This document shows positions 1 to 8,293 of a stretch of 64,000 bases of DNA, one piece after another. The notes beneath the pieces were generated by a model. The model searched no databases, was not told the DNA's origin, and saw only the letters and a list, made by a program, of their open reading frames with translations. The stretch is from NCBI GenBank assembly GCA_016712535.1, contig JADJQW010000002.1, positions 434,001 through 498,000 of the forward strand, in the 5' to 3' direction. This stretch comes from Flavobacteriales bacterium. GTDB lineage: Bacteria > Bacteroidota > Bacteroidia > Flavobacteriales_F > PHOS-HE28. Within the stretch, counting starts at the first letter, position 1; each line of letters opens with the position of its first letter. Made by a program: the position numbers and the translations under genes.

Positions 1-1325
1 CCGAAGCCAAGATCCGGCGCACCGTTCGGCTGGAAGCGCGCCATCATCGGTCCTGCTTGGTAGCCCGGACCCACGGTCCAGATGTACCCATCGCTGGCCA
101 CGGCCAATCCGGTCACGTTCTCATTCCCTCCGTTGCCGTTGCATACCATGCGCCCGTTCCTGCCCCACGCGGTGACCGCATCGCCACCGAGGTCGTAGCG
201 CTCGATCGCCACATCATCCGAGAAGGGCTCTGCGTTGACCATGAATCCGAACACATCGACTCCATCGCCTTCGCTGTATGTGAATTCCAGGGTCTCGCCC
301 AAGCTAAGGTCCACCTCGCCGAACGACGGATCCAATTGATCATTGGCATCAACGCGCCGAAGCTTCGAATTGAAGAAGTACCAGGATCCATCTGGAGCCG
401 CTTCAATGTGCAGGGCCCCGAAGGGCCAAGTGTTATTGAAGGTGAAGTCGGCATCGAGGGCAGTGCCATCCTCGAGCAATCGTCGGATGCCCGTGTCCTT
501 GCCGAGCAACACCATTCCGTTGGGCAGCTCGGCCAAATCATTGATCCAGGGGAACGCCGACACGAAAGGCTCAGCGGACCACCCATTCGTGCCAAAGGAG
601 GTATCGAGCGTTCCGTTAGCATTTAGGCGCGCCAGGCCAGTGCCCCCGACGAGCATCTTGCCGCTGGCCAAGAACTCCACGATTCGGAACGAGTCGGTCA
701 CCGACGCAACGAACGAACCTCCTGTGCCGAAAGAGGTGTCCAACGCACCGCTTGCCAACAAGCGGCGCACCGTGGCATTGCCGCCGCTGCTGCCCAAGAG
801 CAGGATCCCATCATCGGGCTGCACGGCGATGGTGTTGATGTCGATGCCCACAACAGCCTGCGCGCCATTGGGGCCGAATGAAGGATCGGGGTAGCCGGTG
901 GGCAGCACCCGCACGAGCTGCGTGAGGCCGCTGTTCTGATCGTAAAGTATCATGATCACCCTGCCGTCGCTCTGCATGGCAGCAGCAATCAGAAGCCTGT
1001 ACCAGAGGCCGTTCCAGATGAGTTGCTCGAATTCGGTTTCACCATGTCGGCCGTAGCCGAGATCGCGCTGGCCGCTGGGATCAAGCAACGCGGTGAAGGG
1101 CCCTGTGATCTGGTTGGATGCATCGATGTTCATCCCTACCACCACGGTGCTGCCATCATTGCGGCGGAACACCTTCACGGGGCGCGAGCTGACGTTGCCG
1201 CCGTGGTCCCATGTGGTCAGTCCGTTGTTGCCGAAGTCGGGATCGATTCCCAAGACCCACTGCCCGCTGACGAGCGTAGCGCAGGACAAGAGACCAATCA
1301 GCAGGAGCGTCCTTGTGAACGGCAT
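1..1325 (-). CDS. Secreted delta-60 repeat protein, 3' end outside window
   Basis: Reading back from an ATG at 1325 gives 441 open codons that run off the window edge, so the C-terminus is missing. The protein opens with a signal peptide (MPFTRTLLLIGLLSC, cleavage near VSGQW). It then repeats the pattern of delta-60 beta-propeller-like domains: a phrase of the type LxxSGxxDxSFGxxG alternates with a hydrophobic strand (for example LLASGALDTSFGTGG and LNANGTLDTSFGTNG). Such proteins are usually secreted in Bacteroidota and often end in a T9SS sorting domain, which cannot be seen here. The start lies 18 bases after the stop of the ispG-derived pseudogene, so the two may share a transcript. The substrate is unknown. 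Confidence 0.85.
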   Translation of the reverse strand, partial: MPFTRTLLLIGLLSCATLVSGQWVLGIDPDFGNNGLTTWDHGGNVSSRPVKVFRRNDGSTVVVGMNIDASNQITGPFTALLDPSGQRDLGYGRHGETEFEQLIWNGLWYRLLIAAAMQSDGRVIMILYDQNSGLTQLVRVLPTGYPDPSFGPNGAQAVVGIDINTIAVQPDDGILLLGSSGGNATVRRLLASGALDTSFGTGGSFVASVTDSFRIVEFLASGKMLVGGTGLARLNANGTLDTSFGTNGWSAEPFVSAFPWINDLAELPNGMVLLGKDTGIRRLLEDGTALDADFTFNNTWPFGALHIEAAPDGSWYFFNSKLRRVDANDQLDPSFGEVDLSLGETLEFTYSEGDGVDVFGFMVNAEPFSDDVAIERYDLGGDAVTAWGRNGRMVCNGNGGNENVTGLAVASDGYIWTVGPGYQAGPMMARFQPNGAPDLGF

Positions 1326-1343
1326 GTTCTCTTGGTTCTGGTT

Positions 1344-1991
1344 CTACAGAGAAGCGTCCAGGCCGGCATCCAACCACATCCGGTGCTCTTTGATCAGCGC
1401 GATCAGCTCATCCACGGCTTGTGCGCTGGGCACGTTGCGCTTCATCACTTCCTTATCGCGGTACAGGGTAATAACGCCATTTCCGGTCCCTACGCACCCG
1501 AAGTCGGCATCAGCCATCTCGCCGGGGCCGTTAACGATGCTGCCCATGATGCCGATCTTCACGCCTTTCAAGTGGCTGGTGCGCGCGCGGGTCTTCGCCG
1601 TGGTCTCTTGCAGGTCGAAGAGCGTGCGGCCGCAGCTCGGGCAGCTGATGTACTCGGTCTTGCTGGTGCGCGTGGCTTGCAGGATGCCGAAGGCTGTGCG
1701 GCGAACAAGGTCTTCTCGTCCGCCCTTCTCATCAGCGATGAAGATGCCGTCAACGAGGCCATCGATCAGCAGCGGATCGATATCCGTGCTGCACTCGAGC
1801 ACGAGCGCGTCGTTGCTGATATCGCCATAAGCGCGCTCGACGATCACCGGCGCCGGGCACTCCTGCACCATCAACCCGAAGAAGAGCCGGCGCTGCTCGG
1901 CCATTCCATGCGCGTTGTAGGTGTCGTTGGGGAGCACCACGTGCGTGGTCTCTGAGTAGCTATCGGAGATGGGGCGTGATGCGCGGTTCAT
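1344..1991 (-). pseudogene. Chimeric gene: thioesterase-like N-terminus joined to IspG C-terminal third
   Basis: This is a 215-codon open frame. Residues 25 to about 207 are roughly 89% identical by eye to residues ~463-645 of the full-length IspG encoded at 46536-48491. Residues 1-24 are unrelated to IspG; their end (SETTHVVLPNDT) resembles the conserved start of Bacteroidota acyl-CoA thioesterases (VLPNDTN...GGRL). The catalytic TIM barrel of IspG is absent. Of the three Fe-S cysteines, C117 and C120 (CPSC) remain, but the third is serine (S151 in SIVNGPGE; C590 in IspG). There is a two-codon deletion (TRTSK versus TRTRTSK) and many non-conservative changes. A promoter-like box sits at 2036-2043, so transcription is possible. 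It is probably a recombination relic. The thioesterase assignment is inferred from memory of the family. Confidence 0.75.
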
Positions 1992-2035
1992 GTGCGGTGC
2001 TCGCCTTCGCGGTCGTGCGGTCCGGCGATGGCGCG

Positions 2036-2043
2036 CGAAGGTA
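2036..2043 (-). promoter_or_regulatory. Promoter -7 box TACCTTCG for the ispG-derived chimera
   Basis: TACCTTCG on the minus strand matches the form of the Bacteroidota TAnnTTTG box used by many genes in this window. It lies 45 nt before the ATG at 1991 and back to back with the hemJ box. Confidence 0.5.
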
Positions 2044-2059
2044 GGCGGACTGGTACGCG

Positions 2060-2067
2060 TACTTTTC
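2060..2067 (+). promoter_or_regulatory. Promoter-like box TACTTTTC for hemJ
   Basis: TACTTTTC ends four bases before the ATG at 2072. If used, the mRNA would be leaderless or nearly so. The last base departs from the consensus. Confidence 0.4.
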
Positions 2068-2071
2068 GCTC

Positions 2072-2659
2072 ATGCCCGAACAAGCCCCCGTCCTGCTGCC
2101 CTTGCTCAAGCTGTTGCACCTGCTCGCGCTGATCGCCTGGTTCGCGGCGGCCTTCCATCTCGCGCGCTTGTACAATACGCACCGCGCGGCCTTGAAGCTC
2201 TGGGAGCCGGAGCGCGGATTGCTCCATGCACGGTTCACGCTCCTGGAGCGCCGCGTGCTGTATGGCCTGGCTTGGCCCGCGTTGATCCTGTTGGTCGTAT
2301 TCGGAGTCTGGCAACTGGTGCAGATGCCGGCGCTGCTCAAATCGCCCTTCATGCACCTGAAGCTGGGCCTGGTGGCGCTGCTGGTGGTGTACCAGTTGCT
2401 CATCCATCGCGTGCAGGTGCGCCTGCAAAGCGCATCGCTCAACTGGTCAGGACCGGGACTGTGGTTGTTCGGGCAGGGCGCGTGGGCATTGCTGGTGGCA
2501 TTGCTGGCCACCATGGTGTTCCGCGATCGGCTCAGCTGGACCTGGGGCGCTTTGGGCCTGCTGGTGCTGGGCGCCGTGATCGGCTATGCGGTGATGAAGA
2601 TGCGCGGCTCCGCTTCAACGGAGCAGGCATCCGGCGCGAAGGATCAGGGCAGCTTGTAG
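2072..2659 (+). CDS. hemJ: Protoporphyrinogen IX oxidase HemJ family (CopD-like)
   Basis: This 195-residue membrane protein has four to five hydrophobic segments. HemJ oxidises protoporphyrinogen IX to protoporphyrin IX in heme synthesis at the cytoplasmic membrane and replaces HemG/HemY in many Bacteroidota. Family features visible are the N-terminal segment LLHLLALIAWFAAAFHLARL, with the conserved histidine on the first helix and arginine after it; a middle GLAWPALILLVVFGVWQL helix; and HLKLGLVALLVVYQLLIHR, with the second His/Lys pair. The C-terminus adds a short polar tail. Its 3' end overlaps the convergent gene by 16 bases. A CopD-family copper protein is the alternative name for the same fold. 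The promoter box at 2060 supports this start. Confidence 0.8.
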   Translation: MPEQAPVLLPLLKLLHLLALIAWFAAAFHLARLYNTHRAALKLWEPERGLLHARFTLLERRVLYGLAWPALILLVVFGVWQLVQMPALLKSPFMHLKLGLVALLVVYQLLIHRVQVRLQSASLNWSGPGLWLFGQGAWALLVALLATMVFRDRLSWTWGALGLLVLGAVIGYAVMKMRGSASTEQASGAKDQGSL

Positions 2660-3288
2660 AAGAGCACGCGGCCATCGTCCGTGCCCACCAGCAGCCACTC
2701 TTGCCAGCGCAGGAGCGGCGCGCGGTGGTGCTGGTCCTTGTTCTCTGGGAAGTTCAGCGTCTGAATGGATCTGCCCTCGGCATCGATCACGTCCACTGCG
2801 CCATTCTTCCCGGCGCGGAACACGTGAGCGCCATCCTTCAACTCACTCTGCTGGTAGAAGCGGTCGAAGGTGGAATTGCCCATGTCGAGACCCATGGCTT
2901 TCACGGCGCGCGGGTCGGGCACCCAGCGATGCTGCTGCAACGAGGGCTGCGGCTTGCCGTCCTTCATGCTGTACACCACGCGCTTGCCGCTATGCCCGAT
3001 GAGCACGGCGTATTCGCCATTCTCATTGAACGCGCAGTAGTAGGCCGCCATGCTTCCGTCCTCGTTGTACGGGAGCGTGAGCAGCTTCTTGCCGCTCTCC
3101 AGGTCGATCAATTCGGCGCCCTTGTTCAGCCCCACAAGGATGCGGTCGCCTTTGGGCGCCATAGCGATGCAAAGCACCTCGGCCTTCGTTGCACGGATGG
3201 TCCGCTCGGCCGCTGCGGGCAGCACTTGCGCGAAGAGCGGAGTGATGGAGGCCAGGAAGAGGGCGAGCAGGGAGCGGCGCATCAGCAT
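2644..3288 (-). CDS. Secreted WD40-like hypothetical protein
   Basis: The 214-residue product starts with a signal peptide (MLMRRSLLALFLASITPLFAQ; ATG at 3282 is an alternative start). It continues with beta-propeller-like blades: a run such as VLCIAMAPKGDRILVG, then IDLESGKKLLTLPY, and a final LLVGTDDGRVLFYKL. Two to three WD40-type blades are recognisable, too few for a closed propeller on their own. It starts four bases after the stop of the STAS-like gene and is probably cotranscribed with it. No catalytic residues were recognised. The function is unknown. Confidence 0.7.
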   Translation of the reverse strand: MLMRRSLLALFLASITPLFAQVLPAAAERTIRATKAEVLCIAMAPKGDRILVGLNKGAELIDLESGKKLLTLPYNEDGSMAAYYCAFNENGEYAVLIGHSGKRVVYSMKDGKPQPSLQQHRWVPDPRAVKAMGLDMGNSTFDRFYQQSELKDGAHVFRAGKNGAVDVIDAEGRSIQTLNFPENKDQHHRAPLLRWQEWLLVGTDDGRVLFYKLP

Positions 3289-3292
3289 GGGT

Positions 3293-3691
3293 TCAGGCGA
3301 TCAGGTGCCGCTGCGTCTCGAGCCAGGCCAGCGCGCTCTCGCGGTCGGGGAACATCTGGATGGGGCGGCCGGGCTTGTGATGGCGCACGAAGACGTTCGC
3401 AGCGAGCTGGTGGCCGAAGTCGCGCACGATGATCGCGTCGGCGGCGATGTGCTCGTTCGACTCGGCGGATTGCGCGGCATAGCCGCGCGCCTCGTTGCTC
3501 ATCGTGGTGTTCTGGCCCACGGACACCATCAGCAAGGTCTTGCGCCCTTTGCGCTCGGCGGCGATCGCGGCGAACATGGCCTTCACATCCTCCACGCTCA
3601 CCAGATGGTCATCCTTGAAGTGCGTGTGCACGATCTCCGCATCGATGAAAGTCACCGTGCAGGAGGGCAATTCAATGGCGTGCATGGTCAT
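3293..3691 (-). CDS. STAS/SEC14-like DUF7793-type small protein
   Basis: The 132-residue cytosolic protein has the alternating pattern of the STAS-like family found widely in Bacteroidota: strand (VTFIDAEIVHTHFKDD), helix with SVEDVKAMFAAIAAE, strand KTLLMVSVGQNT, then ADAIIVRDFGHQLAANVF and a C-terminal helix ending in ALAWLETQRHL. The role is unknown; relatives are treated as possible signalling or anti-sigma-type domains. The start at 3691 is favoured because a TAGCTTCG box lies 17 nt upstream; an internal ATG at 3685 is possible. It is followed immediately by the WD40-like gene. Confidence 0.65.
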   Translation of the reverse strand: MTMHAIELPSCTVTFIDAEIVHTHFKDDHLVSVEDVKAMFAAIAAERKGRKTLLMVSVGQNTTMSNEARGYAAQSAESNEHIAADAIIVRDFGHQLAANVFVRHHKPGRPIQMFPDRESALAWLETQRHLIA

Positions 3692-3708
3692 CCGCGGCTC
3701 AGGGGGTG

Positions 3709-3716
3709 CGAAGCTA
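3709..3716 (-). promoter_or_regulatory. Promoter -7 box TAGCTTCG
   Basis: The box lies 17 nt upstream of the ATG at 3691 and serves the STAS-like/WD40-like gene pair. Confidence 0.45.
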
Positions 3717-3745
3717 AAGCGATGGGAGGCGGCGTGCGGCGCTGA

Positions 3746-4810
3746 TCAACGGACCAGCAGCCAGGCCGAGCGGCCCTCGTTGGTGCGCACTGCTTTGAGC
3801 ATGGCCATTGCCTCGTCGCGAGAAGCGTAACTGCCAATGGCTACCGGATGCAATTGACCGCGTTGGCGCAGCCGGCGAGCCGGGAAACCCTTGGAGAGGA
3901 GCTCGCTCAAGAGCTTATCCGCGTTTTCTGGCTGGGCGAAGCAGCCGCCGACCACATGGTAGCGCAATGCCGAATCGTCCGTGGTCGTGGGCTTAAGGGC
4001 CACGTGCGTGGTGTCGGCGGCGGCTAAGGCGGCAACTGGCCGCCCCCAATCCACCTTCATGCGCACATCCGATTCTTCATCGAGGACCACTTCGCGAACG
4101 CCCGCGCCAGCGGTATCAAGCGTGAAGGGCGCGAGCGCATTCACAGGTGCGAAACCTGCTTGCGCTGGTGCCGTGTACGAAGGTTCGGGGCCACTCTTCC
4201 ACGGCGCCCAGCCGCTCCACTGGGCCTGTCCATCGGGCCCATTGCTGACCACCCAGAATGCTGCTGCGCCGATCAGCAGGATGCCTGCGCTGGCGGCAGC
4301 CCATGCCAGGTAGGGGCGTTTGCGATCCTCGATCTCCTCAGGAGCGGGCTGCGGCTTCGTGATCGGCAGGGCGGCTGGCTTGGTGCGCACCGGCTCCACG
4401 GCCACAGCGGCCAAAGGCCGAAGCCCATAGGCATCGCGGAGGTAGTTGGTGCGCCGGTCGGGGTCGAATTGCAGGTTGTGCTCGGCGTCGCGGTAGAAGA
4501 TGCCGATGCTGGGCAGCTCCAAACGGCCGCTGCGGTCGAGCGCTAGCCGCCACTCAGCCACTTCGGCGTCAATGCGCGCGGTGGCCTTGTCGAAAGCGAG
4601 GCCCTCGCGCTTGGCCAAGCGGTCGGCCAGCAGCCCATCATTGCGCACCAAATGCCGGTTGAAGCTCAGGTCTTTCGAAGGCGGGTGGATGAGCTTTCGC
4701 GCCTCATCGAGGCGGGCCGGGCGGTAGTGCGTGAGGAAGCCGCCCCATTGCGGCACGATCACGCAATCGTGGCAGAAGAGCAGGTCGTGCAGGTCGCGCT
4801 CGAGGCCCAT
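3746..4810 (-). CDS. HU-CCDC81 / SPOR domain membrane protein
   Basis: The 354-residue protein has two N-terminal bacterial CCDC81-type HU domains: residues ~1-55, with CVIVPQWGGFLTHY, and ~56-135, with LPSIGIFYRDAEHNLQF. A single transmembrane helix follows (~167-188, LAWAAASAGILLIGAAAFWVV), then a proline-rich linker and a C-terminal SPOR domain (~282-354, YHVVGGCFAQPENADKLL...). SPOR domains bind denuded septal peptidoglycan, so the protein probably links the cytoplasm to the division site. A longer frame starts at 4939, but the ATG at 4810 fits the domain edge and a TACCTTGG box eight bases ahead. The family is typical of Bacteroidota. The ligand of the HU-like part is unknown. Confidence 0.85.
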   Translation of the reverse strand: MGLERDLHDLLFCHDCVIVPQWGGFLTHYRPARLDEARKLIHPPSKDLSFNRHLVRNDGLLADRLAKREGLAFDKATARIDAEVAEWRLALDRSGRLELPSIGIFYRDAEHNLQFDPDRRTNYLRDAYGLRPLAAVAVEPVRTKPAALPITKPQPAPEEIEDRKRPYLAWAAASAGILLIGAAAFWVVSNGPDGQAQWSGWAPWKSGPEPSYTAPAQAGFAPVNALAPFTLDTAGAGVREVVLDEESDVRMKVDWGRPVAALAAADTTHVALKPTTTDDSALRYHVVGGCFAQPENADKLLSELLSKGFPARRLRQRGQLHPVAIGSYASRDEAMAMLKAVRTNEGRSAWLLVR

Positions 4811-4817
4811 AGCGCGG

Positions 4818-4825
4818 CCAAGGTA
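4818..4825 (-). promoter_or_regulatory. Promoter -7 box TACCTTGG, near-leaderless start
   Basis: The box ends seven bases before the ATG at 4810 of the HU/SPOR gene, which supports that start over longer frames. Confidence 0.5.
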
Positions 4826-4977
4826 TTGCGCCTCTTCGTTGGGTGCTGTGCTCAGCGGGTAAAGCGGCCAATGGGAAGCGACGAGCAGGGAGGTTGGGAA
4901 GCGGCAAGTAGGCGAGCCGGCAGCGGCAAGTCGATCCACTCGCCACTTGCCGACGCGCCACTCTTATCGATCGCTGT

Positions 4978-5736
4978 TCAATCCTTCTGGAAGTCACTGG
5001 CCCTGCGCCGCGCTTCTTCCAGATCGGCGGGGGTATCCACGCAGAACGAAGGATGCTCCGTGAGGCCGATGCGGACCCTGTAACCGTTCTCTACCCAGCG
5101 CAATTGCTCCAAGGCTTCGGCCTTCTCCAGGGATGACGGCGCGAGCTTCACCAATTGCTCGAGCACCTCGGCGCTGAATCCATAAAGGCCTACGTGCTTC
5201 AGGTATCGGAAACGTGCATGCCGGGGTCCGGGACCAGTCTCTCGAAGGAATGGGATTGTCGCCCGGCTGAAGTAAAGCGCGTCCATGTTCACGTCGGTCG
5301 TGATCAGCACTTCGCCGGGGTCATCGAGGTCGCGTTCATCGGAGACCACTTGCGCGAGCGTGGCGATCCCGCTCGGGGCCTGGCGCAGCGCCAGGCACAG
5401 CTCATCGATCTGCTGCGGAACGATGAAGGGCTCATCGCCTTGGATGTTCACCACGGCATCGTAGCGGTCCCGACCGGCGATGGTGAGCGCCTCAAAGCAC
5501 CGGTCGGTGCCGCTCGGATGGTCCGATGAGGTCATCACGCATTCACCGCCCTGCGCCGCCACATGCTCGAGCACGCGCGCATCATCGGTGGCCACGATCA
5601 CCCGGTCGAGTGAAGAGGAGCGCCGCGCCTGCTCCACCACGCGCATCACCATGCTGGTCCCGCCGATATCGACCAGCGGCTTGCCCGGCAGGCGCGTGCT
5701 GGCATAGCGTGCGGGGACCACGCCGAGGATGCGCAT
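4978..5736 (-). CDS. kdsB: 3-deoxy-manno-octulosonate cytidylyltransferase
   Basis: The 252-residue protein activates Kdo with CTP to give CMP-Kdo, the sugar donor for the lipid A inner core, in the cytoplasm. The N-terminus MRILGVVPARYASTRLPGKP carries the nucleotide-binding signature of the family (PARxxSxRLPxKP). VIVATDDARV, the GTDRCFEA loop and VVNIQGDEPFI are the other conserved blocks, and the C-terminal HPSFCVDTPADLEEAR is standard. Length is typical (about 250). The ATG at 5736 is preferred over an upstream GTG at 5754. It begins 14 bases after the TonB receptor stop and may be cotranscribed with it. Its presence implies Kdo-containing lipopolysaccharide. Confidence 0.95.
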   Translation of the reverse strand: MRILGVVPARYASTRLPGKPLVDIGGTSMVMRVVEQARRSSSLDRVIVATDDARVLEHVAAQGGECVMTSSDHPSGTDRCFEALTIAGRDRYDAVVNIQGDEPFIVPQQIDELCLALRQAPSGIATLAQVVSDERDLDDPGEVLITTDVNMDALYFSRATIPFLRETGPGPRHARFRYLKHVGLYGFSAEVLEQLVKLAPSSLEKAEALEQLRWVENGYRVRIGLTEHPSFCVDTPADLEEARRRASDFQKD

Positions 5737-5750
5737 GCGTGATCTGGTGC

Positions 5751-8167
5751 TCACAGGGTCGCGCTCAACTGCACCTGCACCGTGCGCGGCGCCTCGATGC
5801 TCAAGGGCCGGAGCGAGTACACCTCGTTGCTGAGGTTGTTCACCACCACCGTGGCGCGCAGCTGCTTGCTCAGGTCAAGCCCTGCGCGGACGTCCACGAT
5901 CCAGGTGCCCGTGCGATTGCGCTCCATCCAGCCGGTTATGCCGGTGGGGAGCTCGTCCGGTTGGGGCGGGCCGGCGTCCAGGTCAATGAAGGCCTTGTCG
6001 ATGTTGCGCACATGGCTGTTATACCGCACGCTGAAGCCCGTGAACACCTTGCGGTACTGCAGCTGGATATCGCTGCGGAAGGTTTGCTGGATGCGGAACT
6101 TCAGGATGTTCCCTTCCGGATCGTAGCTGGTGTTGGAGTAGGTGGAGGCAGGGATGATCCGGATCGGATTCTCCGGTGGAATGGCGTACACCTCATCCGG
6201 CGTGGTGCTGATCGGATCGGTTGATGTCCAGCCCAGCAGAGCGGTGAGCTCTACGGCCCTGATCTTCCCTTTGCCCGCCAGCTCCAATTCGTAGCCTGTT
6301 ACGCGCGCACGGCCGGTATTGACGCTCTTGAAGCCGAGTCCGAAGAACTCATCCACGGCATTCCCGAGCGTGAACGGCTTCCATTGCCCGAAGGTGAATT
6401 CCACATAGTCCTCGTAATCCTGCTGGAACCATACGGCATCCACATAGCCCATGAAGCCGCCGATCTTGAATCCTTGCTTCAGGCCCGCCTCCACGTTCCA
6501 CGAGCGTTCCGGCCGCAGCTCGGGGTTCGGGAAGATCACCAGGCGCCCCACGTTCGTGCTGATGAAGCGCTCGCCGATGGTGGGGAAGCGGAAGCCCTGT
6601 CCGTAGCTGGCGCGGATGAAGGTGGCGCGCATGGCCTGGTAGGTGGCGCCGGCGCGGAACACGGGTTGCGCGGCGTCGGCATCGTTCACGATGAACTGCT
6701 CGTAGCGCACGCCGCCGCTGAGCGCGAGCTTCTCCTTGAAGAGCTTCTTGTCGACCTGCAGGTAGCCGGCCAGGTTGCGCGCCTTGTTGCGGTCGTTGCC
6801 ATCGGCGTTTCCGCGATAGAGCTCGGCGGTGCTGATCACATCGCGCAGCAGCAGGCCGCCTGTGAAGTTGGTCTCGCCCAGGAGGTCCAGCTTCTGCTGC
6901 ACCTGGTACTCGGCATGCCAGGTGGCGTTGCTGTTGCTCTGGCCATTGTCGTTGTCGAAGATCTGCCGGTGATGGCGGGTGCGAAGGCTGTGGCGCGTGC
7001 CGCCTTCGCCCGTGTAGGTCACGAAGGGGTCGATGTAATACTGCGTGGCCTTGGTGCGCGTGACCGTGCCGGGGAAGGGGCGGAAGAGCCCGCGGTCCGT
7101 ATCGTTCCAGATGAAGACGCTGGTGCTCTTGCCCTTCTGCGCATTGCCGTTCACGCCGAAGGTGAGTCCCGGCCTGCTCTTGCTGCGCCAGCGCAGGTTG
7201 GCATTGAAGCGCGCGCGGTGGTCGTAGCCGCCGGGGCCGATGCGGTACGGGTCTGCGGCGATGGTGTCCGCGGGCAGCGGCTCTGGCCCCACATAGCCTT
7301 GGTCCGAAACGCCATTCCCCCGATCACCAGGTCGAGCTGCCCGAATTGCTGGCTATGGTAGAAGCTGGCGCCGCTGATGCCCGGATTGTTCTGGTCCCAC
7401 CATTTGGCGGGTGCATGCCCCGGGGTGTCGTACACCCCGCTGAAGAGCGTGGCGCGCGTGCGCGGTTCGGCTCGCGGGTAGGCCGTGCGCACATTGATCA
7501 CGCCGCTGAGCGCTGCGCTGCCATAGAGAACCGATGATGCCCCCTTGATCACTTCCACCTGCTCGAGGTTCTCGATCGGCAGGAAGGACCAGTTGGGCCT
7601 GCCGATGTCGCCGCTGAGGATCGGGATATCGTCCACCAGCACCATCACGCGGCTGCCAGCGCCGTAGCTGAAGCCGCTGCCCGCGCGGATCTGCGGCTCT
7701 TCATCCACGATCACCACGCCGGGCACTTGATCCAGCGCCTGCTCCAGGCTCACTACGTTCTTGTTCAAGATGATATCTGGCCGCAGCACGCTGAGCGATT
7801 GGGTGACCTCGCCGATGCGCTGCTCGTAACGGCCGCCGCTGATCACCACCGTCTCGAGCTGGGCATTGCCGAGCGCGAGCTTGATGCTCAGGTCCCGCCG
7901 TTCGCCGGCGACCAGCGTGATGGCCTCGGTGCGCGTGGCGTAGCCCACAAAGCTGAAGGCGATGCGCGCCGCCCCGGCCGGGACCTGCAAGAGGTAAACG
8001 CCGTTCACATCGGTGGCCACGCCTTTTCCGGGAGCGTAGGTCACGTTCACGCCGATCAAGGCCTCGCCGGTGGAGGCATCGGTGACCTTGCCGGTGATCG
8101 TGGCGTCCTGGGCCATGGTGGGCACGGAAGCAGCGAGCGTGAGCGCAGCGAGTGTTTTTCGCATCAT
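5751..8167 (-). CDS. TonB-dependent receptor, interrupted by a one-base frameshift
   Basis: Two overlapping frames together encode one outer-membrane receptor. The first part (from ATG 8167) has a signal peptide, a carboxypeptidase-like regulatory domain (TGKVTDASTGEALIGVNV) and a plug domain (LEQALDQVPGVVIVDE, VEVIKGASSVLYGSAALSGV). The second part, ending at 5751, is the beta barrel (GATYQAMRATFIRASYGQGF... to the C-terminal VQVQLSATL). The frames join if one C is added to the run of five at 7317-7321: ATC GGG GGG AAT then reads IGGNGVSDQGYVGPEPL, continuous with the downstream frame. As given, the reading frame is broken. The ligand is unknown; a ferric siderophore, vitamin B12 or a glycan are all possible. 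Confidence 0.85.
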
Positions 8168-8219
8168 GCGTAGAGCGATCTTGGGGCCGCCGCGATCGAC
8201 AGGAACCACGGCGGTCGGG

Positions 8220-8227
8220 CGAATGTA
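8220..8227 (-). promoter_or_regulatory. Promoter -7 box TACATTCG for the TonB receptor
   Basis: The box lies 52 nt upstream of the ATG at 8167 on the minus strand, giving a leader of about 45 nt. Confidence 0.45.
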
Positions 8228-8293
8228 GAAGAAGGCTTGAATGCGCGGCCCGATCGCTGATGGACCACGCTGTCGGCGTCACGAACCGAATCC

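Noticed and set aside
4811..4939. Longer N-terminus for the HU/SPOR protein
   Set aside because: The extra 43 residues are low-complexity and precede both the promoter box and the conserved HU start.
5751..8209. Two separate TonB-receptor genes
   Set aside because: The first frame lacks a barrel and the second lacks a signal and plug; one added base joins them perfectly.
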